The notes: generated by a model not told the origin, from the letters alone. A DNA stretch of 64,000 nt from Acinetobacter tandoii DSM 14970 = CIP 107469 (GCF_000400735.1 NZ_KE007375.1:1-64000), one strand, 5' to 3'; numbered from the stretch's first letter, positions 28,301-37,348 are shown. A program made the numbers and translations.

Positions 28301-28850
28301 AATGTAATAGCGTTTCACGTCGACGCGCTTGATAGCGAGATACCCCTGCCGCTTCTTCAATAAATATGCGCATTTCTTCGGGCTTGGCATCGACCAAACG
28401 GTTAATCATGCCCTGTTCAATAATGGCATAAGACCGTGGACCTAGGCCTGTCCCCAAGAAAATATCGGTAATATCCCGACGGCGGCATTTGGTGCCATTT
28501 AAGAAGTATTCAGACTTGCCATCTCGATTGACCTGACGGCGAACCGCTAATTCATTATAAGCGTTATAAGCACCGCCTAATTTACCATAAGTATTTTCAA
28601 AGCGAAGTTCGACACTGGCCATCCCTACAGGCTTGCGCTTGGCTGTCCCTGTAAAAATGACATCCTGCATACTACCACCACGCAGTTGGCGTGCATTGGA
28701 TTCGCCCATGACCCAACGGATGGCGTCAATCACATTGGATTTACCGCAGCCATTCGGTCCCACCACCGCACTACGGTTGGCTTTGAATTGTAATGTCGTG
28801 CTGTCGGCAAAAGATTTGAAGCCTGAAAGTTTTAAACTGCTTAAACGCAT
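25398..28850 (-). CDS. smc: Chromosome segregation ATPase SMC
   Basis: 1150 aa, normal size. Walker A GPNGCGKS at 31-38. Two long, very Gln-rich coiled coils (about 170-500 and 640-970) flank a hinge. The C-terminal head has the LLSGGEKAL signature and Walker B with VLDEVDAPLDD. It forms the SMC-ScpAB complex that compacts and separates chromosomes. The high Gln content of the coiled coils is striking but is common in Acinetobacter. It follows the GntR-type gene after 9 bases, so the two are probably co-transcribed. Confidence 0.96.
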   Translation of the reverse strand: MRLSSLKLSGFKSFADSTTLQFKANRSAVVGPNGCGKSNVIDAIRWVMGESNARQLRGGSMQDVIFTGTAKRKPVGMASVELRFENTYGKLGGAYNAYNELAVRRQVNRDGKSEYFLNGTKCRRRDITDIFLGTGLGPRSYAIIEQGMINRLVDAKPEEMRIFIEEAAGVSRYQARRRETLLHLDHTSQNLSRLEDIAQELKSQLKTLKRQSETAIQYKELEKTIRSIKVEVLSFQCEQSSRLQQEYTVQMNELGDQFKLVRSDLTTLEHDLSSTSELFQRLIQQSTPLQNEWQQAEKKLAELKVTLEQKQSLFQQNTSTLAQLEQQKAQTKERLQLIELQLETLLQQQEVQTEQLQQQDILSQQQSQRYQDLKAQQQQVQQQFEQIKAQVEKQQQQKMQMLAQSEQLSKNIVRIEQQQQTLQLQATQIQTQAQSEDIQQLEQDKQLLQIQIEQSEHMIQQQRQQLEQVQEQSAQQKTQVLQLKSEIQVLQSEQKNLTQLLVKQSPESHNANVQLMQTLKLTEQGKPHAQLIEKFLAKWLSAEVLDAEAEFQDSIARQLKMSVSAGKMALAQLPCLADWIASAQHSLWNQVAIATKLNEALSYQSQLQHGQSILTLDGYHVAADWVIGLLYDESSQAGQGALSHRIRLESIEIELSHLQTQYELADQQLPNLQQQIEQHQAQLKQQQVLLKQQQQTLQQFDVSIAKLQSSAQAFAIQQQQLRDQLQQLDEQLEEDAMQKDDLEIDLHALTLKLEQVLPHYKTTQFQLDELTEQLELAQQQSLQSQQELEVLRRQNTQTQQQIELLKKDSSFLKTQNLQIGQQMEQAKKFVDPVQLELPSLESQFAEQFQQTEKLQKTWNAWQLELNSVQQKQQQVTEQRHQQQQQDERLRTQLEEKRLSWQAAKSDFQHYSEQLKAMGSDLITGLEIDLPAHQAKLEKAQQQFAKLGAVNLAASEEYEEVSKRFDELSHQIEDLEKTVAQLQAAMKSIDQETRKLFMTTFDQVNAELQELFPKVFEGGEASLSLEDDWQSGVKLMARPPGKRNSSLALLSGGEKALTALALVFAIFRLNPAPFCVLDEVDAPLDDANVGRFCNLVKELSEQVQFIYITHNKLAMTMATDLLGVTMPEPGTSKLVSVNLEQAKEYGLVAES

Positions 28851-28859
28851 AATGTCCTG

Positions 28860-29555
28860 TTAACGTCGTGAACGACGCGCCCATGCTAATTCGATTTGTT
28901 TCATCCGTGTTAGAGATTCCAACACCAAGTTACGCAAGTGTCGACAAAAATCGTCCATAAATAAAGTGGCTTGTTGTGATTTTCGGATTAAAATTGCATC
29001 ACTCACCAGTTTAAACAACTCAAACGACTCTTGTAACTCTCTACGCGAAGTATTTAAGGTTAAGAAATAGCTGCGACGTACCGAAGGCAACAACTCCTGA
29101 TAGAAATTCATCAAGTAAGGATTTGCTACCATCTCTTGCTGTCGTGCCAAATACTGAAAAATTAAATCATAAAACTTTTCAGTATGCCCATGACGGCATT
29201 CTTCTTGAATTTGCTCCATCAGCTTTTGAAATTGCTCTGCTTCATGCTGACGCCAAGTTTCCGCAATGCGTTGCACAATTTGCCCAGACAGCATGGCACA
29301 ACTGTCAAATAATGCCCGCACCTGTTGTGCCGACATTTCAGAAACAATCGCCCCCCGTCGCGGAAAAATCTGAATCAAATGCGTACGCTCTAACAGTAGC
29401 AAAGCTTCACGCACAGAACCCCGACTGACATCCAGCTCTTTGGCAATTCTTAATTCCTGTATTCGCTCACCTTCGACCAGTTCGCCACTAATGATCTGCT
29501 CACTAATATGCTTGGCAATTTGCTCTGAGAGGCTCTCTATTTCTTCTTGTTGCAT
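28860..29555 (-). CDS. GntR-family transcriptional regulator (FadR/FCD type)
   Basis: 231 aa. A winged HTH occupies about residues 8-75, with the family pattern ELRIAKELDVSRGSVREALLLLE and the wing FPRRGAIV. A helical C-terminal ligand domain (about 85-215) of the FCD kind follows. FCD metal residues are not obvious, so the ligand is unknown. It sits directly upstream of smc in the same direction. It probably regulates a metabolic gene elsewhere, and its co-transcription with smc may be only positional. Confidence 0.9.
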   Translation of the reverse strand: MQQEEIESLSEQIAKHISEQIISGELVEGERIQELRIAKELDVSRGSVREALLLLERTHLIQIFPRRGAIVSEMSAQQVRALFDSCAMLSGQIVQRIAETWRQHEAEQFQKLMEQIQEECRHGHTEKFYDLIFQYLARQQEMVANPYLMNFYQELLPSVRRSYFLTLNTSRRELQESFELFKLVSDAILIRKSQQATLFMDDFCRHLRNLVLESLTRMKQIELAWARRSRR

Positions 29556-29710
29556 ACTTTTCCTATCTTGTTTTTATAAGATGCAATCCACAATACATCA
29601 CATGACTCATGGAACAGTTTTAACTGATTTCAACCCTTCCACGCCATGTCATTGTCAGACAATATTATGTCTAAAAAGCCAATTTAAACAGCAAAAGTCA
29701 TCATAAATCT

Positions 29711-30520
29711 TTAGAATAATTTTGAAAATCCTTGGTAAATAAAATAAAGACCTACGGTGGTGAGCAAGCCTGCGAAGCATCGCTTTAACATTGCAGGTGA
29801 CAATTGATGAGCAACTTTCGCACCAAGTTTAGCTGTGACAAAACTCATTAAACTGATGCCTAAAAATGCATAAACATGAATATAACCAATGGTATTCGGT
29901 ACATCGACCTGTGCTTTGGCACCAAACCACATAAAGCCTAAAGCACCAGCCACAGCAATCGGTAAACCACAAGCTGCCGATGTGGCAACCGCCTTTTGCA
30001 TGACCACTCCATGACGGTTTAAATAAGGTACCGTTAGGCTGCCACCTCCAATCCCAAAAATCGCTGAGGCAATTCCAATACCACTACCTGCCAGCATCTG
30101 CTTTGCTGTCGAAGGAAGCTGCTTCGAGGTATCCACTTGAGCTTTTGCCCCTTTGAACATGCGATAAGCCACCCAAAGTGCAAAAAAGCCAATGATCAGT
30201 TGCAAGCCCTGACTTGGCAGTAAATCTGCAATCCCTGCACCTAAAAATGACCCTAAAATTAAGCCAGGTGCCAAGTGACGGAACACCGACCACAACACTG
30301 CACCTTTCTTATGATGTGCGGACACCGAGCTAAATGAGGTCACAATAATAGTCGCCAAGGAAGTTCCCAATGCCATATGCATAATGACCGATGGATCATA
30401 ATGAAGTTGGGTAAATACAATATAAAGGATCGGCACAATAATTAAACCGCCACCAACACCAAATAATCCTGCGGTAAATCCTGCGATTGCACCAATCAGT
30501 AAATATATGATTAACTCCAT
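29711..30520 (-). CDS. TauE/SafE-family membrane permease
   Basis: 269 aa, about eight membrane helices. Two internal repeats each hold a Gly-rich motif: FGVGGGLIIVP near residue 20 and FGIGGGSLTVP near 160. These are the duplicated signatures of the TauE/SafE family (sulfonate, sulfite or other anion export). It is divergent from birA, with starts only about 28 bases apart. Substrate not determinable. Confidence 0.9.
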   Translation of the reverse strand: MELIIYLLIGAIAGFTAGLFGVGGGLIIVPILYIVFTQLHYDPSVIMHMALGTSLATIIVTSFSSVSAHHKKGAVLWSVFRHLAPGLILGSFLGAGIADLLPSQGLQLIIGFFALWVAYRMFKGAKAQVDTSKQLPSTAKQMLAGSGIGIASAIFGIGGGSLTVPYLNRHGVVMQKAVATSAACGLPIAVAGALGFMWFGAKAQVDVPNTIGYIHVYAFLGISLMSFVTAKLGAKVAHQLSPAMLKRCFAGLLTTVGLYFIYQGFSKLF

Positions 30521-30548
30521 AAATATTTTTCACTATACTCAGATTCAA

Positions 30549-31307
30549 ATGGATGTAGAAACTCGCCAACTACAACAACGACTTCAAGCGGCTCAACAAC
30601 TTCCTGAAGTCCTGATGCTCAAACCGACCACCGCATCAACCAATGATGATGTGCGTGAAATTGCACAAAAAGGTATACAAAGTGCATTGGTGTGTAGCGC
30701 CCAACAAACTCAAGGCCGAGGTCAACGACAACGCCAATGGGTGTCACCCGAAGGAAACGTGTATTTAAGCACATTGCTAAATACTCGAACAGCAATAGAT
30801 GGGCGTTTGGCCTTAGAAGTTGCCTTGAATATTCTACATATGCCTAGCCTAGAGCAATTGAATTTACAAATTAAATGGCCAAATGATTTGTACAGCGTAC
30901 AAGGCAAATGGGGCGGTATCCTGATTGAGCCGATTACCCCAAACCAAGTCATTGTCGGTGTTGGACTCAACCTTGCACCTGTTACGGATGTGAGTATTGA
31001 TCAACAAGTTACTTCACTCACAGAGCTAGGACTACAAGGCACTTCACGCATTGATTTGATTGCTGAACTTTATCTGGCGATTCACCGTGCTGGAGAATGG
31101 TTTGATCACCAGAGCTATAATTTGGCTGCTCGCTTTAATCGTTATGCCGCTTTTCAGCAACAAGCCGTCGAGTTTGAACATAGTACAGGGAACTGCGCTG
31201 GAACTTTTATCGGTATTCAAGATGATGGTGCGGTACTACTTGAAACCGAAGCAGGTATTCAAAGCTTTTACCAAGGTCGTTTACGACTCAGTACAGTAAC
31301 CGAATAG
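30549..31307 (+). CDS. birA: Biotin--[acetyl-CoA-carboxylase] ligase
   Basis: 252 aa from ATG 30549. An in-frame ATG at 30507 would run into the divergent permease gene and is unlikely. Catalytic motifs: QGRGQRQRQW (the biotinyl-AMP loop, family GRGRxGR), KWPNDLY, and GGILIEP. There is no N-terminal HTH, so it is a single-function ligase without repressor activity. It attaches biotin to the AccB carrier protein. It is followed by coaX after 9 bases, an arrangement common in gammaproteobacteria. Confidence 0.93.
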   Translation: MDVETRQLQQRLQAAQQLPEVLMLKPTTASTNDDVREIAQKGIQSALVCSAQQTQGRGQRQRQWVSPEGNVYLSTLLNTRTAIDGRLALEVALNILHMPSLEQLNLQIKWPNDLYSVQGKWGGILIEPITPNQVIVGVGLNLAPVTDVSIDQQVTSLTELGLQGTSRIDLIAELYLAIHRAGEWFDHQSYNLAARFNRYAAFQQQAVEFEHSTGNCAGTFIGIQDDGAVLLETEAGIQSFYQGRLRLSTVTE

Positions 31308-31316
31308 GATGATGTA

Positions 31317-32063
31317 ATGAAAAGTTTATGGCTTGATATTGGTAATACCCGACTCAAATATTGGATTACGCAACATGACCAAGTTGTGGAACATGCTGCT
31401 GAGTTACATCTACAATCCCCTGCCGATTTACTGCTCGGGCTAATTCAACATTTTCAAGGCTTGAACATTCAACACGTCGGGGTTTCCTCCGTTCTAGACC
31501 CAGATAATAATCAGCGTATTCAGAGCATTCTGAAACGTTTAAGAGTACCTGTAATCTTTGCCAAAGTGCATACCGAATATGCAGGCTTAAAATGTGGCTA
31601 CGATGATCCTACACAGTTAGGGATTGACCGTTGGTTACAAGTCTTAGCGGTTGCCAATGACGCGAATCAAAATTATTGTGTGATTAGTTGTGGTACTGCC
31701 CTAACCATTGATTTAGCGGATGGATTACAACACCTAGGCGGCTATATTCTGCCGAATTTGTATTTGCAACGTGATTCCCTGATTCAAAACACCAAAGGCA
31801 TAAAAATTCCAGATGCGGCCTTTGACGAACTCAGTCCAGGGCGAAATACGATTGATGCGGTGCATCATGGCATTTTATTGGGCTTGCTCAGTACCATTGA
31901 GCGCGTCATGCAACATTCACCGCGACAGCTTGTATTGACTGGTGGTGATGCCGAGTTGTTTGCCCAACATTTACAGCACTATCACCCGATCATTGAAGCG
32001 GATTTACTTTTAAAGGGTTTACAACATTATATTCATCATCAAACTGAAAGCATCAAAGGCTGA
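31317..32063 (+). CDS. coaX: Type III pantothenate kinase
   Basis: 248 aa. ASKHA-fold signatures: phosphate-1 loop LDIGNTRLKYW at residues 5-15, DRW near 105, SCGTALTIDL near 123-132 and GGYILPN near 141. It catalyses the first step of coenzyme A synthesis and is not feedback-inhibited by CoA in this class. It forms an operon with birA. Its last 25 bases overlap the end of the converging hydrolase gene. Confidence 0.94.
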   Translation: MKSLWLDIGNTRLKYWITQHDQVVEHAAELHLQSPADLLLGLIQHFQGLNIQHVGVSSVLDPDNNQRIQSILKRLRVPVIFAKVHTEYAGLKCGYDDPTQLGIDRWLQVLAVANDANQNYCVISCGTALTIDLADGLQHLGGYILPNLYLQRDSLIQNTKGIKIPDAAFDELSPGRNTIDAVHHGILLGLLSTIERVMQHSPRQLVLTGGDAELFAQHLQHYHPIIEADLLLKGLQHYIHHQTESIKG

Positions 32064-32617
32064 AGAATCTGCTGCAAGAATGCAAATTCACTAAAACCAT
32101 CCTGCTGGGTAAAGTGTCCTGCCTGTTTCACTTCCAGCAATTGCGCATTCATGAAATGTCCAAATTGCAGCGCAAGCGGAGGTGGAACCACAGGATCATT
32201 ATTAGAAAACAATACGATTCGATGTGCAATTTGACGGTGTAACACACGACTCTGCAAGGTTACTTGTTGGATAAATGAATTAAGCTCAGGCTTATGTGGC
32301 GTCACAGATTTAAACCCTGCCACACAAATAAGCGCCTCCATTTTTTGATGGTTTAAATGCTGACTCAAATAATGGGCGACAGCTAAGCAACCCAAACTAT
32401 GTGCTATCACAATACTGTGCTCATTCAAGTTTGATATCTGCATATCCAATGCTTGTTGCCAAAGATCGAACTCAGGGATATCTGCATCAGGTAAAAAAAC
32501 CAATTTCGCTATACCGTGCATAGCTTTGACCTGTTGTGCCAACCAAGAAAACCAATGATCTTCGGGCGAAGAATTTTCACCGTGCACAATAAAAACAGTT
32601 TTGGGATGAATCGACAT
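32039..32617 (-). CDS. RBBP9/YdeN-type alpha/beta hydrolase
   Basis: 192 aa. VFIVHGENSSPEDHW near the N-terminus is the oxyanion/strand-1 region, nucleophile Ser lies in AHSLGC near residue 74, Asp in NNDPVVP near 145 and His in QAGHFTQ near 170, a full triad. The family is small serine hydrolases of mostly unknown substrate. It is a single gene, converging on and overlapping coaX by 25 bases. Confidence 0.87.
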   Translation of the reverse strand: MSIHPKTVFIVHGENSSPEDHWFSWLAQQVKAMHGIAKLVFLPDADIPEFDLWQQALDMQISNLNEHSIVIAHSLGCLAVAHYLSQHLNHQKMEALICVAGFKSVTPHKPELNSFIQQVTLQSRVLHRQIAHRIVLFSNNDPVVPPPLALQFGHFMNAQLLEVKQAGHFTQQDGFSEFAFLQQILQPLMLSV

Positions 32618-32715
32618 AACTACATTTCTTTTTATTCATTTTCGCTCAAATACTAATCACAACTTTTATGGTTTTATATTGATGTTTTGTAGTTCCTTAA
32701 AAATCCAAGACATAA

Positions 32716-32744
32716 AAAAATAGGTGCATCACGCACCTATTTTT
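32716..32744. terminator. Terminator downstream of ffh
   Basis: Arms AAAAATAGGTGC / GCACCTATTTTT around a 5-base loop, right after the ffh stop on the minus strand. A/T tracts on both sides allow use in both directions. Confidence 0.8.
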
Positions 32745-32760
32745 ATTGAAGATTCTTCAA

Positions 32761-34170
32761 TTATTTCTTTTGATCATTGTTACCAAAGAGTGGTCCCATA
32801 CCACCACCGCCACCGAATTGCTTTTGCAAGCCACCCAATGAACGCATCATTTTTGCCATGCCCGATGGGTTAGCAAACTTCTTCATCATTTTCGCCATTT
32901 GTGCATGTTGTTTGATGAGTTTATTTACTTCAACCACATCCATACCACAACCTGCTGCAATACGCTTTTTACGGCTTGGGTTCATCAGGTCTGGGTTACG
33001 GCGTTCTTTAATGGTCATCGATTGAATAATCGCTTCCATTTTCTTCACTTGCTTTTCAGGGTTTGCTTGTGCAATTGCATCTTGAATCCCTGAATTGCTC
33101 ATGCCAGGCAACTTGTCCAAGAAGCCCATCATGCCGCCCATTTTGTTCATTTGCTCAAATTGCATCAGCATGTCTTCAAAGTTGAAGCTGCCACCTTTTT
33201 GCAATTTTTTTGCCATTTTTTCGGCTTTTTCTTTGTCGATTTTGCGTTCAACTTCTTCGACTAAAGAAAGGACGTCACCCATACCCAAAATACGTTGTGC
33301 AACACGTTCTGGATGGAATGGCTCTAAGGCATCAAGCTTTTCGCCCATACCCAAGAATTTGATTGGCTTACCCGTAATCGCACGAACAGAAAGTGCTGCA
33401 CCACCGCGTGCATCACCATCGGTCTTGGTCAGGATCACACCCGTTAATGGTAACGCATCGTTAAACGCTTTCGCTGTATTTGCCGCATCCTGACCAGTCA
33501 TGGCATCAACCACGAATAAGGTTTCAGTTGGCTTAATCGCAGCGTGTAGCTCTTTGATTTCATCCATCATGTCATCATCGACATGTAAACGACCCGCAGT
33601 ATCGACAATCAAAACATCCGCAAACTGGATCTTGGCTTGTTCGATAGCACGATTGGCAATATCAATTGGCTTTTCATTGGCATTCGATTCAAAGAAAATC
33701 GCACCAACTTCACCAGCAACCGTTTGTAACTGCTTAATTGCCGCAGGACGGTAAACATCGGCAGAGACCATTGCCACTTTTTTCTTTTGGCGTTCTTGTA
33801 AGAAACGCGCTAATTTTGCCGCAGTGGTGGTTTTACCCGCACCTTGCAAACCTGCAAGAAGCACAACCACTGGAGGTTTTGCCGCGAGGTCGAGGCTTTC
33901 ATTGGCCTCGCCCATCATTTTGGTTAATTCGTTATAAACAATTTTAACGAAGGCTTGCCCAGGGGATAACTGTGTCATCACTTCCTGGCCTAATGCTTCT
34001 TCCTTAACTTTCGCGATGAATTCACGAGTTACAGGTAACGCAACATCGGCTTCAAGAAGTGCCATACGTACTTCACGTAACGTATCTTTAATATTATCTT
34101 CGGTTAGCTGCCCTGAGCCAGTAACATTTCTTAAACTCTGCGTGAGTCGTTCTGTTAAGGTATCAAACAT
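32761..34170 (-). CDS. ffh: Signal recognition particle protein Ffh
   Basis: 469 aa. N domain (1-85); GTPase G domain with GLQGAGKT at 107-114, DTAGR near 190 and TKTDGDARGG near 248; Met-rich M domain (about 300-450) with the SRP-RNA binding segment KRIAAGCGM. A Gly-rich tail ends the protein. It targets nascent membrane proteins to the translocon with 4.5S RNA and FtsY. It is divergent from the ypjD-like gene, as in many gammaproteobacteria. Confidence 0.97.
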   Translation of the reverse strand: MFDTLTERLTQSLRNVTGSGQLTEDNIKDTLREVRMALLEADVALPVTREFIAKVKEEALGQEVMTQLSPGQAFVKIVYNELTKMMGEANESLDLAAKPPVVVLLAGLQGAGKTTTAAKLARFLQERQKKKVAMVSADVYRPAAIKQLQTVAGEVGAIFFESNANEKPIDIANRAIEQAKIQFADVLIVDTAGRLHVDDDMMDEIKELHAAIKPTETLFVVDAMTGQDAANTAKAFNDALPLTGVILTKTDGDARGGAALSVRAITGKPIKFLGMGEKLDALEPFHPERVAQRILGMGDVLSLVEEVERKIDKEKAEKMAKKLQKGGSFNFEDMLMQFEQMNKMGGMMGFLDKLPGMSNSGIQDAIAQANPEKQVKKMEAIIQSMTIKERRNPDLMNPSRKKRIAAGCGMDVVEVNKLIKQHAQMAKMMKKFANPSGMAKMMRSLGGLQKQFGGGGGMGPLFGNNDQKK

Positions 34171-34308
34171 TGCAAAATCCGCTTAAAATAGCCAGTAGCA
34201 AAAAAATCTTTCTTAAAATAGAAAATTTATGCATAAGATGCTATAGGATACTGTAGTTCGAGTCGAATTTATATAAATGAATATTCATCATCCTGAAAAA
34301 GGTTTGAC

Positions 34309-35118
34309 ATGATTAGTCTCCCCTTGGTTTATACCATTTTGGCTTTAATTGCCTATACCACCTCTTTTTGGTATTTATTCCTGCATTTAATGTCGAAACG
34401 TGAACCAAACCATTGGTTTATTGGCGTAATTTTGGGCTTGGGTCTACTGCTGCATGCAGGAGTGCTTTACCACGATATGATTACGCCGCTTGGGGTCAAT
34501 TATGATGTTTTTGTGCTCATGTCCTTTACATCAGGTTTAATGCTCCTGCTGAGTTTAATTTTTAGTACTTATCGCCCCATTCTGGCATTAAATTTAATTG
34601 GTATTCCTGTCGCTGCGACAGGGCTGATTTTAGGTTTCGCCTTTAGTAAGCCTAATCAATTTATTGAACAGCATTCGGTTAGCCTAGATATTCATATTAT
34701 TCTGTCTTTATCAGCTTATGCCGTTTTGCTGATGGCAACCATTCAAGCGGTAATTTTATGGTTTCAAAACCGTGAGCTAAAAAACAAACAAAAGAAGCGT
34801 ATTTGGGTTAATTTGCTTCCCTCTTTTCAAGCGATGGAATCGTTATTGTTTGATTTAATTCAAACAGGCTTTATTTTACTGACCACAGCATTAGTGTTTG
34901 GCTTCTTCACCATTGAGGATTTCTTTGCTCAGCATTTAGCTCATAAAACTGCGTTCAGTATTATTTCATGGTTTGTCTATGGTTCTCTGTTGATTGGTCA
35001 CTACAAATTTGGTTGGCGTGGGCAAAAAGCCATTCGCTTTACCCTGATTGGCTTTTTCCTTTTAGCTGTTGGTTTTATTGGTTCTAAGTTTGTACTTGAA
35101 ATGATTTTAGGAAGATAA
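34309..35118 (+). CDS. ypjD: CcsA/YpjD-family membrane protein
   Basis: 269 aa with about eight membrane helices. It shows the cytochrome c assembly (CcsA/CcmC) family pattern, including SLDIHIILSLSAYAVL in the middle and WFVYGSLLIGH near the C-terminus with candidate haem-ligand His residues. E. coli YpjD has the same size and the same place divergent from ffh. Its role in haem handling is suspected, not proven. Confidence 0.85.
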   Translation: MISLPLVYTILALIAYTTSFWYLFLHLMSKREPNHWFIGVILGLGLLLHAGVLYHDMITPLGVNYDVFVLMSFTSGLMLLLSLIFSTYRPILALNLIGIPVAATGLILGFAFSKPNQFIEQHSVSLDIHIILSLSAYAVLLMATIQAVILWFQNRELKNKQKKRIWVNLLPSFQAMESLLFDLIQTGFILLTTALVFGFFTIEDFFAQHLAHKTAFSIISWFVYGSLLIGHYKFGWRGQKAIRFTLIGFFLLAVGFIGSKFVLEMILGR

Positions 35119-35197
35119 AGGCATTTTTTCAGTTTAGCTGAATAAAAATGTAAAACATTCTTTATTAAGCGAACGAAGAACATCAAAATTCAGTAGA

Positions 35198-35225
35198 AAA
35201 GCCCAGTTTGTCTAAATTGGGCTTT
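35198..35225. terminator. Terminator downstream of the ypjD-like gene
   Basis: AAAGCCCA / TGGGCTTT arms with a loop and flanking A/T tracts, about 80 bases after the stop. Confidence 0.7.
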
Positions 35226-35322
35226 CATTCAATCAATAACATATTGATTATAAATAATTTATGCAATATCTTTCGTATAAGGTGTATTATGTTGATTTTA
35301 GGAAAATTAAAGAGAGAGGGTC

Positions 35323-35763
35323 ATGCAAGTAAGAAAACTTCTAAAACAAGATTATGAAAACTGGTTAAGCCTTTGAAAGGGATATCAGGACTTCTATAAA
35401 GTGAATTTAACATCAGAACTTTCTAAATTAACTTTTGATCGTCTAATTGATGAAAGTGAAGAAATGGGGTGTTTTGTACTTGAAGTGGATAAGAAACTAA
35501 TTGGTCTAGTGCACTATATTTTTCATCGTAGTACATGGACAGAAGGCAATTCTTGCTACCTTCAAGACCTATTTGTACAAACAGATAATCGTGCTAAAGG
35601 CTGTGGTAAAAGTTTGATAGAAGCTATATATGCTGAAGCTCATAAGAAAAATTGTTCTCGAGTCTATTGGTTAACTCAAGAAACAAACTATCAAGCAAGA
35701 ATTTTATATGATCAAGTAGCGATAAATACTGGCTTTATTCAATATCGAAAAAATCTAGTTTAA
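35323..35763 (+). pseudogene. GNAT-family acetyltransferase with an early nonsense codon
   Basis: Reading from ATG 35323 (behind AGAGAGGG) gives MQVRKLLKQDYENWLSL, then TGA at 35374-35376, then the same frame continues as KGYQDFYKVN and on to 35763. The continuation holds the acetyl-CoA loop (DNRAKGCGKSLIEA) and the usual GNAT C-terminus. Relatives normally have Trp at the stop position, so one G-to-A change would explain it. A GTG at 35401 could restart a 120-aa protein without its first strand. Probably inactive. Confidence 0.8.
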
Positions 35764-36254
35764 AAAATAAAAAAATGCCCTTAAACGTCCGTATTTTGCC
35801 CCCCCCATATTATGTTAATTTTAGAAGGAATTAAAAATAATAATGTTTATAGAGTCTTTAACTAATTTTATTAAAAAAATAAACTCGGGCTTTGAACTTG
35901 ATGAATGGTATTTATCTAATTTCATTGATGAATCTGTTTGTACACTATCTCAATCCGCTTCTAGTTAATGAATTAACTAGAAATTATAGAATAAAAAACT
36001 TCTTTCCATTTAACATAATGGCGATTATTCAAAATACACTTACATAAATATCAATTATTTTAAAATTTCATCATAGTTAAAAATGCACAAAACCGATTTT
36101 GAAACAAGTCGGCGTTTTATTCATCGAATTTGTCACTTTCACCCAATAAAAGTAATCGAAACAAGTTCATCTTAATTACTAAAAATTGTGATGATTAAAA
36201 TCATCACAATTTGTCAGTTGGGACTATTCTAAGTTTTGGGTAAGTACTTAATTT
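35764..36254. other. Intergenic stretch with possible 41-aa ORF and hairpins
   Basis: 491 bases. A small plus-strand ORF at 35843-35968 (MFIESLTNFIKKIN) follows an AGAAGGA site, but nothing else supports it. A weak stem (36093-36112) followed by TTTT and a strong 12-bp-arm hairpin (36183-36212) lie further on. Part of this stretch resembles 37225-37385. Confidence 0.35.
36183..36212. terminator. Terminator downstream of the tautomerase gene
   Basis: Perfect arms AAATTGTGATGA / TCATCACAATTT with a 6-base loop, about 40 bases past the tautomerase stop on the minus strand. Confidence 0.7.
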
Positions 36255-36485
36255 TTATTTATCCATTTCATTAAGAACCTGAATCATTTCTTTTGTAGGT
36301 TTTAAATGACCTAGTTGCCATTGTTCAGGTGGATGTTCATCAATGCGAATCCAAATATGCTCTCTAAAAGCAGCTCTTCCCTTACCTTCAATTTCCACAA
36401 ATAAATCTGTTAAACGCTTAAAAAGCTCAGCTTTACTGTCTTTATCAAGTAAACCTTCTATTGTTTGTACATGAATGAATGGCAT
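36255..36485 (-). CDS. Tautomerase (4-oxalocrotonate tautomerase family)
   Basis: 76 aa, one 4-OT fold. It starts Met-Pro, so Pro1 becomes the catalytic base after Met removal. The MPFIHVQTIEG opening and the HIWIRIDEHPPEQW segment fit the family. It is divergent from an HxlR regulator whose start is 62 bases away, so the regulator probably controls it. Natural substrate unknown. Confidence 0.9.
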   Translation of the reverse strand: MPFIHVQTIEGLLDKDSKAELFKRLTDLFVEIEGKGRAAFREHIWIRIDEHPPEQWQLGHLKPTKEMIQVLNEMDK

Positions 36486-36547
36486 ATTATTATCTCAATT
36501 AAGTCTAGGTCTATATTTAAGACTCAGATTAAGCGGAGTTCTCCTGA

Positions 36548-37018
36548 ATGTCAAATCAAATATCTTTGAGTCACAAGTTTTCTTCCGAAGCCTGTGGAAT
36601 TGTTAAAATTGCTGAAATTCTAAATGACAGATGGACCATTCTCTTATTAAGAGAAGCCTTTTATGGGGTGACTAAATTCAATGATTTCATGAAAAATACA
36701 GGTATATCCAAGCAAATCCTATCCAATCGATTAAAGCATCTTGTTGAATTAAATATATTAAAGTTGTCTTTATACAAAGAAATGGGAACAAGAGAACGTC
36801 AAGAATACTTACTCACATCAAAGGGAAGAAGTTTGAATGTGGTATTACTGGCGATGTTAGAATCTGGTGGTCATTTTTTATCAGAAGAAGAGCCTGTCGT
36901 TAAAATTTTCCAAAAAGATCAAGATGCAGCGCTTAGATTGAAACTTGTTAATGAAAATAATCAAGTGGTTAGTATTAATGATGTGGAATTAAGAACTGTT
37001 TGTAATTCTAAAGATTAG
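36548..37018 (+). CDS. HxlR-family transcriptional regulator
   Basis: 156 aa. HxlR winged-helix domain at about residues 15-105: CGIVKIAEILNDRWTILLLREAF, FNDFMKNTGISKQILSNRLKHL and the LTSKGRSL wing end. HxlR proteins sense electrophiles or redox state and often sit divergent from the gene they control, here the tautomerase. A C-terminal tail of about 45 residues beyond the domain is unusual. Confidence 0.92.
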   Translation: MSNQISLSHKFSSEACGIVKIAEILNDRWTILLLREAFYGVTKFNDFMKNTGISKQILSNRLKHLVELNILKLSLYKEMGTRERQEYLLTSKGRSLNVVLLAMLESGGHFLSEEEPVVKIFQKDQDAALRLKLVNENNQVVSINDVELRTVCNSKD

Positions 37019-37320
37019 TTTAGAAAAGCTAATCAGACTTCTTTCATCAATTACTTTCTGCTTAGCTCTAAATTTTGGGCGCCACTGCATAAAGCTCAAG
37101 AACGTTCTGTAATGAAAAAGAGTTATACAGAAATACTTCTACCTTAAAAGGGTAATAAAACTATTAATATCCTATCAGAAAATTCTTTTTTTACTCTTTT
37201 GCAAAGCACTGATTTCTTATTCCTCTTTAACATAATCGTGCTTATACAAAATAGATTTTTAAGATTACCTTAAGATCAGTATCTTATTCTTATACATACC
37301 CTCTGGAACGATCTCGTTCA

Positions 37321-37348
37321 ACCGACTTAGAAATAGGTCGGTTTTTTT
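37321..37348 (+). terminator. Hairpin with T-tract
   Basis: ACCGAC / GTCGGT arms, 10-base loop, then seven T. The gene it serves is unclear, which hints at an unseen short transcript upstream. Confidence 0.55.

Noticed and set aside
25398..28850. Gln-rich coiled coil of SMC as a possible repeat expansion
   Set aside because: CAG/CAA-rich coiled coils are ordinary for Acinetobacter SMC; no exact tandem repeat was seen.
32039..32063. Overlap of coaX and the hydrolase gene as a sign of misannotation
   Set aside because: Both proteins are complete with intact family motifs; a 25-base convergent overlap is acceptable.
35843..35968. 41-aa plus-strand ORF after the acetyltransferase pseudogene
   Set aside because: Has a possible ribosome site but long spacing, no similarity I recognise, and AT-rich context; mentioned only within the intergenic entry.
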